This document shows, one piece after another, positions 7,500-13,761 of a DNA stretch of 13,761 bases; the first letter of the stretch is position 1; every line of letters begins with the position of its first letter. Under the pieces are notes generated by a model that had not been told where the DNA came from, did not search any database, and worked only from the letters and a program-made list of their open reading frames with translations. Origin of the DNA: Candidatus Thorarchaeota archaeon (lineage in GTDB: Archaea; Asgardarchaeota; Thorarchaeia; Thorarchaeales; Thorarchaeaceae); the NCBI GenBank assembly GCA_016840965.1, contig JAEORI010000366.1, positions 1 through 13,761 on the forward strand, written 5' to 3'. The position numbers were made by a program, and so were the translations under genes.

Positions 7500-8876
7500 T
7501 TATAGATCATAATCAGCACGAAGTGGCTGTGCGTCTCGCCGTTCTAAGTTCATCTCAGATCTGACATCCATGCATACTTCCTTTGCTAGTCGTAGGTCCT
7601 CATAACCCAATTTACATGATTCATGAGCTAGAGCAAGTGGTACTGGGTATCCATACCACCTAGCATCTCTTGACATGAACTCGAGCTCCGCAAAGAGGGC
7701 TTTCTCATTGGCGCGGGTTGCTCCAGAGTTTCCCGGAACAAATATGTTCTCAAGCCACCAAATCCTATCAAAGTCGATGCGCGAGGGTCTATTATCCCGA
7801 GAGAAACTGTAGAGGTATGGAACGGCAAGCATCGGTGGGATGTAGGTCCGATCATCATAGATATGAAGACCGCCTTCGGGATCCTCTTTGCTTGGCAAGT
7901 GGCAGAACCATTTTGCATTGTTACCAAAGACATCTCTCGCCATATTTGCGATGCGATGGGCAAATGGAATTGTATGGTTCTTGCTTACAGCACATAGAAT
8001 CACATTTTTCTGCCTTGCAAGGACACATAGGTCTCTAAGCATGAATCCGCTGGGCATAGATGGGTAGTGCAGCACGAAATGCATGAAGACTGATAATGCT
8101 CCATCCAGGAGGAGATATTTTGGATTTATGTCACTCATCAATACACTGCGCGCTGCAGCGTATTCGCTAGTCTTTCTGATTTCCTCATGTACTATTGGAT
8201 TCGTCAGTTGTTGTTCTCTGGATATCAATGATTCAATCTCTCTTAGGCGAGGTACATTCTTCTCATATTCGGTCTCTGTAAAGTCGGAGAATGAAGAAAT
8301 CTTGCCTTTTGTATAGTCTTGGAAAAATGATAGGGTGAGTTTAGCAATGTCTTTCAAGGGATAAATGTTCGCGAGAGTTTCCGCTAGCTTTTCACGAGCA
8401 TCATTTCGTACACCTGAATGCCAGTGAATTTCTATATGTGGTTGTTCGCCCAATTCATCATCCATAGTGTTTCGTTCAAGTGGCGAAAACAAGTTCTCAG
8501 ACCGTGTATTTGTATCGACAACGACTGTTGATGTGCTGATGAGATGAACTCGAATATCATCGAGAGTCATCAAACTGTCAGTACCAGAACCATCAATTGC
8601 TGCAATGCGGAAGTCGTTATCAAGAATTACATCAGATTGGTATGGTGTGAAAGTATCGAGCAATCGTTCTTTAATGCGCATTTCGTCTTTTGCGAACTCT
8701 TGTTCATCACGCCTGTCTTGTTGATTTTGAATGTCTGTGAAAACCATCTTCAGTGTTCTTCTGAATTTTTCAGTGAGAACCTTATCTAACATAGAATCCA
8801 ACTCGCCATCTATAATTCCGAAGGATTTGCCAGACCTCTGAATCCAAGTCTTGTCAGTGTCATAAAAAGTTAGCAC
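7500..8876 (-). CDS. nurA: NurA nuclease
   Basis: NurA is a ring-shaped 5'-3' exonuclease/endonuclease that works on DNA pushed through it by HerA. Family landmarks visible in this 458-residue protein are RIAAIDGSG (90-98, with the metal-binding Asp D95), YLLLDGAL (254-261, D258), ILCAVSKNH (293-301, K299), VPYLYSFS (352-359) and the C-terminal YPVPLALAHESCKLGYEDL (410-428), whose H418 probably corresponds to the conserved C-terminal active-site His. The N-terminal 80 residues are charged and helical and probably mediate ring assembly. The start is GTG 8876: I find no ATG in this frame in the intergenic region, and the next internal Met (residue 29) would leave only part of the N-terminus. 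No Shine-Dalgarno sequence is present; instead the GTG sits in the 3' arm of a small hairpin. It is the first gene of the operon. Assignment is strong from motifs plus herA adjacency. Confidence 0.92.
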   Translation of the reverse strand: MLTFYDTDKTWIQRSGKSFGIIDGELDSMLDKVLTEKFRRTLKMVFTDIQNQQDRRDEQEFAKDEMRIKERLLDTFTPYQSDVILDNDFRIAAIDGSGTDSLMTLDDIRVHLISTSTVVVDTNTRSENLFSPLERNTMDDELGEQPHIEIHWHSGVRNDAREKLAETLANIYPLKDIAKLTLSFFQDYTKGKISSFSDFTETEYEKNVPRLREIESLISREQQLTNPIVHEEIRKTSEYAAARSVLMSDINPKYLLLDGALSVFMHFVLHYPSMPSGFMLRDLCVLARQKNVILCAVSKNHTIPFAHRIANMARDVFGNNAKWFCHLPSKEDPEGGLHIYDDRTYIPPMLAVPYLYSFSRDNRPSRIDFDRIWWLENIFVPGNSGATRANEKALFAELEFMSRDARWYGYPVPLALAHESCKLGYEDLRLAKEVCMDVRSEMNLERRDAQPLRADYDL

Positions 8877-8892
8877 TCTACAAACCAGAGTG
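8874..8892 (-). promoter_or_regulatory. Small hairpin enclosing the nurA GTG start codon
   Basis: On the minus strand CACTCT (8892-8887) is followed by seven bases and the reverse-complementary AGAGTG (8879-8874). The GTG start of nurA is bases 8876-8874, inside the 3' arm. GCTAAC also repeats directly on both sides of this element. If it folds in the mRNA it would partly hide the start codon. Six base pairs is short, so this could be chance. Confidence 0.3.
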
Positions 8893-8894
8893 TT

Positions 8895-8928
8895 AGCGAA
8901 TAACGGTGAAGCTACTCTATTATTCGCT
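8895..8928 (-). promoter_or_regulatory. Inverted repeat in the nurA leader
   Basis: The minus strand reads AGCGAATAA (8928-8920), a 16-nt loop, then the perfect reverse complement TTATTCGCT (8903-8895). Two bases later the start-codon hairpin begins, giving two hairpins in tandem between the probable promoter and the GTG. It may be an operator for a dimeric regulator or an RNA structure that limits NurA translation. The repeat is seen directly; its function is inferred. Confidence 0.35.
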
Positions 8929-8964
8929 GATTCAGAGAGAGATTCGCATAGGTTAGAAATTAGC

Positions 8965-8974
8965 TTATTAATAA
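8965..8974. promoter_or_regulatory. Candidate palindromic TATA element shared by the divergent nurA and MBL-fold genes
   Basis: TTATTAATAA is a perfect 10-bp palindrome and the most AT-rich point in the divergent intergenic region, so it could bind TBP in either direction. Leftward transcription would start near 8943, giving nurA a leader of about 67 nt that contains both hairpins. Rightward transcription would start near 8996, about 64 nt before ATG 9060. These start positions are spacing estimates only. Confidence 0.3.
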
Positions 8975-9059
8975 CAGTTTCAACGGAAGTAATGCAGCAG
9001 TCATTCTGGCGTGACCGAGCCAGTGGAAATTGACGGGATGTGATTCGTTGCTTAAAATA

Positions 9060-9743
9060 ATGTACTTCGGAAAAACTTCATTCGCCCTCAAGTATAGCGA
9101 TACGACTGTTATCCTGAACCCGGGAATTTGGAATGGGGAGCCTGTCGTTCCAGATGACTTCAGTACGAGAATAGTCATTGCAACGAATCATTCTGATGAC
9201 GCGGTTGGAAACTCAGCAACCATCGCAGTCAATTCAAAAGCATGGTTCCTAGGCAACCAAAAAGCAGCTGACAAAGCCTCTGAGAGAGGAGTTAAACCGT
9301 GGCTGGTTCATGTTCTGAAACCAGAGGTCCCATATGAGATTCCTAATTTGAAAATCACACCTTATGCGCTTTCAAAAATTGATGAGGCAGAAGGTGGACG
9401 GATTGACAATCTTGGATTATACATTGAGATTGGGGACATGAAAGTAGGATATCTTGGTGATGCGGTGATCCGCGGTCCATTCGAGCAATTCGATATGGAT
9501 GTCCTCATTGTACCAATTGGGGGTGACGGTGTCTTCCAAGTCAAAGATGCAGTCAGTTTGTGTATCGATGCAAAACCAAGAATTGGTATTCCTATGAGAT
9601 GGACTTCAGAAGAGGACCCGATGAAGTTCGCCAAGTATATTCAACAATTTGGCAAAGGAACTACTCCTCTGGTAATGGAACCATACCAAGTCCTAGAGGT
9701 TTTCTGGGCGGCAGGAAATGAGTTCAGATACGAGCTAAACTGA
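9060..9743 (+). CDS. UPF0173/UlaG-like metallo-beta-lactamase-fold protein with degenerate metal site
   Basis: The 227-residue product follows the small MBL-fold hydrolases of the UPF0173/UlaG type: opening strand MYFGKTSF, VILNPG (17-22, usually ILIDP), then TNHSDDAVGN (42-51), GYLGDAV (130-136), MDVLIVPIGGDG (146-157) and IPMRWTS (177-183). Aligned without gaps to the family THxHxDHxG motif, T42-G50 keeps only the Asp (D47): the three histidines become N43, S45 and A48. The next ligand region, PYALSK (101-106), has no His, and PMHY has become PMRW. Only the GD motif Asp (D134) is retained. Normal two-metal hydrolysis is therefore unlikely; a binding or structural role is inferred. The start is uncertain: ATG 9060 is used, TTG 9048 would add LKI-type residues that complete the first strand, and TTG 9030 is also in frame. 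No clear ribosome binding site is seen. It is divergent from nurA and 73 nt upstream of the Ig-domain gene. Confidence 0.85.
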   Translation: MYFGKTSFALKYSDTTVILNPGIWNGEPVVPDDFSTRIVIATNHSDDAVGNSATIAVNSKAWFLGNQKAADKASERGVKPWLVHVLKPEVPYEIPNLKITPYALSKIDEAEGGRIDNLGLYIEIGDMKVGYLGDAVIRGPFEQFDMDVLIVPIGGDGVFQVKDAVSLCIDAKPRIGIPMRWTSEEDPMKFAKYIQQFGKGTTPLVMEPYQVLEVFWAAGNEFRYELN

Positions 9744-9816
9744 TATTCTCCTGTGAGGTCCGGTACACAGCTAGAAGATTCCCAAATAGAAATTACAAAC
9801 AATGGGTGTGCATTGA

Positions 9817-11598
9817 ATGAGTGAAAAAAATAAGGTCGTAATTGACCTCGAAGAATCGGAAAAGGTTCGGCTCGGAGAAAAATCTGAGTTGAATAATATT
9901 GATACTTCGGGCGTTCTAAGTGTTAACAATATGTCAGAGAGAAGTCGTATCTGGAATGTGAAAGTCCACCTTGGAGAAACTCGTGGTTCTACCGATATTA
10001 GCGAAGAAACGCTTGTTGCAGGTGAGATAGATTCCGGTGGAAAATGGGAGGCCAACTACGGTGTTACAGTTGATGCACCAATTTTGACCTTTAAAGAAAC
10101 ATTTGATACATGTGGCACAATAGAAACAGATCAACCCCACTGGGCATATGTAAGAGGAAAAGAGAATCCAGTTAAAATCACACTTACAGTCACCAATCAG
10201 ACGGATGGTGAACTTGACAACATAATTCTCAACAAGACCATTCCGGCTGAACTCTCGAATATAGAGATCGTTTCTGTCAAATCAGGTACTGCAGAATATG
10301 ATGAGGGGACTAAACAAGTCGTCTGGAAGGACTTTATAATCTATCCTCATGAGTCCTCGTCACTTGTCATTGAAGCAACTGGATCTGTGGAAGACACCGA
10401 ACCTAAGAAGGCAGGAGGTGTTGTAATCACTTATAGAGGTGAGCAACAACAGAGGTCCAAACTTGATCCAGATTTGTCTGCACTTACTGAGTTCTTGACG
10501 GGAATCGAAACTGCTGAAACTGAACCAAATACTTGGCAATGTACACTTGAATGTTCAAATGAAAGTGACCTTATTGTTAGATTGGACAAGGCGGAAGTCT
10601 TTCTCACTCCTGAGGACGGGAGTGAGAAAAAGAAAATGATCGAGGAAAGTCCTGGTGTCGAATTAGAACCTAATCAGGGGTGGACTTCAACCTTTGAAGT
10701 CGGAAGTAAATCAACTCCCAAATGCACACAAGACATATTCTACACACCCGTAGGAAAAGTAACAAAGCGAGTTCTTGGAACTATAGAGAAAGCACCTCAA
10801 ACGATCCCTGTATATGGCATTGATTATACAAAGACTTTCGACCCACCATCGGTCAGTAGCTTTGACAAGACCCCAGTAGAAGTCACAATAGAAGTGACTA
10901 ACAATGGTTCTGCTAAACTAAATGAGATTACAATTGAGGACAATTTACCTGACGACATCATGCCTCCAACTAGCGAACATATCGCTGTTTGGATTAAGGG
11001 AGAGGTGTTTACTGGCCCCTATGAGTTTATGATAGATCCAGAAGATCAAAATCCAGAGAAACCTCATAAAATATCATTCAGAGTTGAGAATCTCAAGAAC
11101 TCCGTTGGTGAATTGGAACCGGGTGAAAGTCTCAAAATCAATTATGCAGTAATGGCTTGGCGTAGTAGACCGGAGAAAGAATACCCATCACCTGTGACCA
11201 TCACTGGAAACACCGAGCCTGCAGGAATTCCTGCAGTACTAGAGAGCCCGGTTGATGGACACAAACTTGGAGTAATTTACAAGAAACGTGCAATCTCAAC
11301 AAAGAAAGCAATCAACAAGGGAGCTGGTGCAGGGGAATATGTTGTCGTGCTAGTTGTTTCTAACAATGGTGAAGTGACTGCTGAGAATATACAAGTATCA
11401 GACTGGATTCCAGCAGGATTCGAGTATGTGTCCACAGAACCTGAGGATGAGGCACCAGAAGTCACAGCTGTTAGTGATGGCTCTAAGATGACTTGGACAT
11501 GGACACGGATGAACCCCGGTGATAAGAAGAAAATCAACGTGACAGTACAAGGCGAAGGCGATTACGAACGCCGTGAGCCAGAAGTTTCTTCAATCTAG
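9817..11598 (+). CDS. Multi-domain Ig-like (DUF11/COG1361-type) protein without signal peptide
   Basis: This 593-residue acidic protein looks like a chain of about five beta-sandwich domains. Three are clear by their ITLTVTNQ / VEVTIEVTNNG / VVVLVVSNNG strands followed by a ...DxxPxxL/F turn and a W- or G-rich closing strand: about 105-205, 335-448 and 485-580. Two more divergent units occupy about 30-100 and 225-325. NKTIPAEL, EDNLPDDI and SDWIPAGF are equivalent DUF11-style positions. Such domains are usually found in secreted S-layer or adhesin proteins, but here the N-terminus (MSEKNKVVIDLEESEKVRLG) is hydrophilic and charged, with no hydrophobic segment anywhere and no C-terminal anchor. 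By sequence it should be cytoplasmic. ATG 9817 is well placed; no upstream in-frame start adds a signal peptide, since TGA directly precedes it. It shares direction with the MBL-fold gene (73-nt gap) and ends at a hairpin. Function not recognised; a scaffold or binding protein is the modest inference. Confidence 0.85.
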   Translation: MSEKNKVVIDLEESEKVRLGEKSELNNIDTSGVLSVNNMSERSRIWNVKVHLGETRGSTDISEETLVAGEIDSGGKWEANYGVTVDAPILTFKETFDTCGTIETDQPHWAYVRGKENPVKITLTVTNQTDGELDNIILNKTIPAELSNIEIVSVKSGTAEYDEGTKQVVWKDFIIYPHESSSLVIEATGSVEDTEPKKAGGVVITYRGEQQQRSKLDPDLSALTEFLTGIETAETEPNTWQCTLECSNESDLIVRLDKAEVFLTPEDGSEKKKMIEESPGVELEPNQGWTSTFEVGSKSTPKCTQDIFYTPVGKVTKRVLGTIEKAPQTIPVYGIDYTKTFDPPSVSSFDKTPVEVTIEVTNNGSAKLNEITIEDNLPDDIMPPTSEHIAVWIKGEVFTGPYEFMIDPEDQNPEKPHKISFRVENLKNSVGELEPGESLKINYAVMAWRSRPEKEYPSPVTITGNTEPAGIPAVLESPVDGHKLGVIYKKRAISTKKAINKGAGAGEYVVVLVVSNNGEVTAENIQVSDWIPAGFEYVSTEPEDEAPEVTAVSDGSKMTWTWTRMNPGDKKKINVTVQGEGDYERREPEVSSI

Positions 11599-11614
11599 TT
11601 TCTAGAACTGTTAT

Positions 11615-11644
11615 GATTGGGTAAGGGATCTTCCTTACCCAATC
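11615..11644 (+). terminator. Hairpin with downstream T-tract between convergent genes
   Basis: A perfect 12-bp stem (GATTGGGTAAGG, 11615-11626; complement 11633-11644) closes a 6-nt loop. It starts 16 nt after the plus-strand Ig-domain gene and touches the stop codon of the convergent minus-strand gene. On the plus strand it is followed at 11655-11666 by TGTTTTTGTTTT, the T-rich run on which archaeal RNA polymerase terminates. The minus strand has no T-tract after the stem, so it probably acts mainly on the plus transcript. Confidence 0.6.
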
Positions 11645-12000
11645 TAGAGCGTTATGTTTTTGTTTTCACTCTCAATCTCTTCGAGCTCTTTACGGGTCTT
11701 CTCTAACTCTGCATCGATATCTTCGAGTGGAGCATAATCATCTTCGCCATTTGAAAGGCTTGTGTCAAGATTATAGAAAACCTTGAATCCTGAGAGCGTT
11801 TTGTGCAATGCATTTGAGATTTCAATAATCGCATTCCCAAGATCGGCTTCAGACATGTTCTCATTACTGTGTTCATATACGAAGTCATAGGCACCCCTAA
11901 CAGGCTTAAAGCCCATATCAAGAAGTTTCCTCATAACCTGAGATGGGGAAGCACCTTCACTGAAGAACCAGACAGACACACGAGTCACATATCGAGTCAT
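11644..12000 (-). CDS. Small protein of unknown function, predicted beta-alpha-beta-beta-alpha-beta fold with acidic tail
   Basis: I do not recognise this 118-residue protein. Reading its pattern, strand YVTRVSVWFFSE (4-15), helix SPSQVMRKLLDMG (18-30), a hairpin around FKPVRGAYDFVYEH (31-44), helix SEADLGNAIIEISNAL (50-65) and strand GFKVFYNLD (71-79) give a beta-alpha-beta-beta-alpha-beta order, as in ACT or ferredoxin-like domains. Residues 88-113 form a highly charged, mostly acidic helix or short coiled coil. There is no signal peptide or membrane segment, so it should be cytoplasmic. ATG 12000 is preferred over TTG 12006 because GGAG lies nine bases before the ATG and only three before the TTG. 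It follows the RaSEA gene on the same strand after 76 nt and may share its transcript. A regulatory or RNA-binding role linked to tRNA modification is only a guess from position. Confidence 0.75.
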   Translation of the reverse strand: MTRYVTRVSVWFFSEGASPSQVMRKLLDMGFKPVRGAYDFVYEHSNENMSEADLGNAIIEISNALHKTLSGFKVFYNLDTSLSNGEDDYAPLEDIDAELEKTRKELEEIESENKNITL

Positions 12001-12016
12001 TCTCAATCACTCCAGA

Positions 12017-12076
12017 CTATTCAAAAACATAGGAGCGCCATTTGATTTTCTTTATGACCTTTTTCATAAGACTCAT
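12017..12076 (-). other. 19-codon small reading frame directly after the RaSEA stop
   Basis: Immediately after the RaSEA TAA, and in the same frame, an ATG opens MSLMKKVIKKIKWRSYVFE and then a stop. The peptide would be strongly basic. No clear ribosome binding site precedes it. It may be untranslated spacer, a coupled leader peptide for the next gene, or an extension of RaSEA if the TAA is read through. The small size makes chance the likeliest explanation. Confidence 0.12.
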
Positions 12077-13165
12077 TTATCTATGAATGATTAAGGAAAA
12101 ATCCTCATGTTTCAGAGTATGTTTCCACTGATTAATACAGTCACATGAAAGATTCTGAAGAGCATTTGGATTCTGACTAAGGGAAAATTGACGAATTGCT
12201 TCAACAATGTTGTCGTCACATTTACCACAATTATGAGTCCCTCGATTCTTACCAGCAGCAACAGGGTCACAAATAACCTTCATCCATCTATCGGATGCAA
12301 GGGTAGCCTCGCGAAGTACTTCTAAAACACTCCACAACCAAGGTGGTCTATAGTTGCCCCTCATCCAGAGTTTCTCAACAAGGGTATCCTTCTGTACATT
12401 GACGGGATTTAGGGAAACAGTTGTGACTCCTAGAGCCCTTGCCTCCTTGATGGTAGAGATCGCATCTAAGATTGCATCACGTTCCGTTAGAAATGGAGGT
12501 TTAAGCAGAACATAGGCACGAATGCCAATATTGAATTTCTTGGCAGTCTTTAGGGCATTGCTAAACATCTTTAGATCAAAATTCTTGTTTATGCAGACTG
12601 TCCGGATTACATCACTAGCACTTTCAAGACCCATCCCAATCTCTACAACACGATCTCCAAGAGTTGATCGTATTCCAGAAAGAGTTGAGTCATTGATGTA
12701 TTCTGGGCGTGATTCGAGAACGACTTCACGTACTCTGTCATCCTTAGCAATAATTCCCAGAATCTTCGACCTCGCCTCTAGAGGAATCTCACTACTGTCT
12801 AAGAAACTACCACTTGTGTATATCTTAACAGACAGAGGAGCATTTTTCATATCTAGTTCCATCATTGCGGACTTGAATTGAGCTACTATCTGTTCAGATG
12901 TTGGTTGATCCTGAACACCATCGAGGAGGTAGCTACACATTGTACAACCTCCAGCGTCACTCAGGGCATGTGCACATCCAATTGTTGACAAGACTACTGC
13001 GAGTGCGGTTCCCTGTTCACGGCCAATTCTTGCAGGCGCAGTCCATTTTGCTGATGGACGTTTGAGATCACGTTTCTTTCGTTGGCTGAGTGAAGTTCCT
13101 CGAGCCTGAATATTAGCCTGCTGAACAACCTCGTTGATTTTTCTAAGAGTTTCCATACAATCCAT
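12077..13165 (-). CDS. Archaeosine biosynthesis radical SAM protein RaSEA
   Basis: RaSEA (COG1244/TIGR01210 type) is a radical-SAM lyase that cleaves the lysine adduct made by ArcS on tRNA G15, giving archaeosine. In the 362-residue product, numbered from ATG 13165, the iron-sulfur site is C64-x9-C74-x2-C77 within TIGCAHALSDAGGCTMCSY: the first spacing is longer than the classical Cx3Cx2C but fits this family's GC...GCTMCGY pattern. TSGSFLDSSEI (117-127), LESRPEYI (150-157) and EIGMGLES (175-182) follow as radical-SAM barrel strands. The C-terminal cysteine-rich part has CDPVAAGKNRGTHNCGKCD (299-317) and CDC (341-343), typical of the family. GTG 13168, ATG 13165 and ATG 13156 are all in frame. 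ATG 13165 overlaps the last base of the upstream arcS-like stop (TGATG), with AAGGAG two bases before it; for ATG 13156 the spacing is 11. The overlap indicates coupled translation with its known complex partner. Confidence 0.9.
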   Translation of the reverse strand: MDCMETLRKINEVVQQANIQARGTSLSQRKKRDLKRPSAKWTAPARIGREQGTALAVVLSTIGCAHALSDAGGCTMCSYLLDGVQDQPTSEQIVAQFKSAMMELDMKNAPLSVKIYTSGSFLDSSEIPLEARSKILGIIAKDDRVREVVLESRPEYINDSTLSGIRSTLGDRVVEIGMGLESASDVIRTVCINKNFDLKMFSNALKTAKKFNIGIRAYVLLKPPFLTERDAILDAISTIKEARALGVTTVSLNPVNVQKDTLVEKLWMRGNYRPPWLWSVLEVLREATLASDRWMKVICDPVAAGKNRGTHNCGKCDDNIVEAIRQFSLSQNPNALQNLSCDCINQWKHTLKHEDFSLIIHR

Positions 13166-13761
13166 CACTCCTTCTTATGGCGAACCGTAACTGCTCTTCC
13201 TCGTGCCAGCTCACACATCTCACGACCAGACATCTCGCTACGCCCCACCGCAATGACCTCACCTGATTCATTGATGACGATGACCTCGTCGCCGGGACGA
13301 ATAGTAAAGTCAGCCTCCTGAACACCAACTGCGAAGATGGAGCCTCCCTTAATCTTCGGTACATCAAGACGTACCCAGTACCTATTGAGAGGAGCGAGAA
13401 GCTTTCCTCCCGCAAGTGTGAGAGATAAGGTTCCACTCTCAGCTACATAGGAACAGACTTGATTTCCATCAACACTGCATATGATGAGTTTGTAGGGCTT
13501 TCCTCTAAGATGAGCATGTTCTGGGACTAATACATCACCTGCTCCCTCCCCAAATTGATAGTCTGCAGTTGCTGATACAATTTCACGTAGTTCAGTGTGA
13601 GAACCGTCAGAGATGGAAAGTATGTCTTTCATCTCAGTGAGTGTTTCTCTTAATGACCTTAATGCCTCTCCGCTCGTTGCGCGATCATCAGGAGTTGTAT
13701 AAATCAAGCTCTGCGCAATATCGGGTTCAGCGGTGCGAACTATATCTAGATAGCCTCCAGA
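13165..13761 (-). CDS. arcS: Archaeosine synthase ArcS (TgtA2), C-terminal part with PUA domain; 5' end outside window
   Basis: The frame is open from the right edge of the window to TGA 13167-13165, giving 198 residues of the C-terminus. An apparent TTG start at 13707 is probably internal, because the frame continues upstream without a stop. YQFGEGAG (68-75) belongs to the middle C-terminal domain of archaeal TGT-family proteins. The last 65-70 residues form a PUA RNA-binding domain: GGSIFAVGVQEADFTIRPGD, VIVINESGEVIAVGRSEMSG and a closing RGRAVTVRH. ArcS adds lysine to preQ0 in tRNA at position 15 and works in a complex with RaSEA, whose gene overlaps this one by one base. The true arcTGT transglycosylase shares these C-terminal domains, so ArcS is chosen mainly from the neighbour. 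The lysine-transfer region that would settle this lies outside the window. Confidence 0.78.
   Translation of the reverse strand, partial: SGGYLDIVRTAEPDIAQSLIYTTPDDRATSGEALRSLRETLTEMKDILSISDGSHTELREIVSATADYQFGEGAGDVLVPEHAHLRGKPYKLIICSVDGNQVCSYVAESGTLSLTLAGGKLLAPLNRYWVRLDVPKIKGGSIFAVGVQEADFTIRPGDEVIVINESGEVIAVGRSEMSGREMCELARGRAVTVRHKKE

Noticed and set aside
8960..9178. 72-codon minus-strand reading frame across the nurA/MBL-fold control region
   Set aside because: It lacks a recognisable domain or ribosome binding site and is mostly antisense to the start of the MBL-fold gene.
9802..9816. Four-codon ATG...TGA frame directly before the Ig-domain gene start
   Set aside because: Too short to judge; no feature marks it as a regulatory leader peptide. 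It is useful only as the stop that limits the start choice.
11594..11606. Short TCTAG-TTT-CTAGA inverted repeat at the end of the Ig-domain gene
   Set aside because: Only five base pairs and next to a much stronger 12-bp hairpin; it probably adds nothing of its own.
13165..13707. A complete 180-residue protein starting at TTG 13707
   Set aside because: The same frame is open to the window edge and the product is only the C-terminal domains of a TGT-family protein, so the real start lies outside the window.
1..13761. CRISPR array, tRNA, rRNA, transposase, integrase or phage gene
   Set aside because: I looked on both strands and saw no regular spaced repeats, tRNA-like cloverleaf, rRNA segments or mobile-element proteins. 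A covariance-model search would settle small RNAs.

Overview
This window reads as an archaeal chromosome segment of moderate GC (my estimate is near 42%). It carries the archaeal nurA-herA-mre11-rad50 DNA end-processing cluster and two genes for archaeosine, a tRNA base found only in archaea. Gene spacing is tight, with ATGA-type overlaps and GGAG/GAGG ribosome binding sites. There is no tRNA, rRNA, CRISPR array, insertion sequence or phage gene. The lineage cannot be fixed by eye; a mesophilic archaeon, possibly Asgard/Thorarchaeota-like, is a weak guess.

Layout. Positions 1-2274 (minus) hold most of a very large multi-pass membrane protein of GT-C glycosyltransferase type, cut off by the window's left edge. 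Positions 2328-8876 (minus) hold a four-gene operon transcribed in the order nurA, herA, mre11, rad50, with junctions of 15 nt, 10 nt and a 4-nt overlap. A divergent control region (8877-9059) separates it from two plus-strand genes. The first is a metallo-beta-lactamase-fold protein that has lost every histidine of its metal site. The second is a 593-residue chain of Ig-like (DUF11/COG1361-type) domains with no signal peptide or membrane anchor. A hairpin at 11615-11644 separates these from a convergent minus-strand group: the 3' part of an arcS-like gene (13165-13761, cut by the right edge), the radical-SAM partner RaSEA (12077-13165), and a 118-residue unrecognised protein (11644-12000).

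How the genes work together. HerA (DNA translocase) and NurA (nuclease) form the archaeal resection motor, and Mre11-Rad50 starts processing of broken ends; here all four would be made from one transcript. ArcS attaches lysine to preQ0 at tRNA position 15, and RaSEA cleaves that adduct to archaeosine; their reading frames overlap by one base, as suits a two-protein enzyme. The most unusual parts are the metal-site-less MBL protein and the apparently cytoplasmic Ig-domain chain beside the repair operon, the altered Rad50 signature motif (LSYGDR), and two tandem hairpins in the nurA leader, the second of which contains the GTG start.
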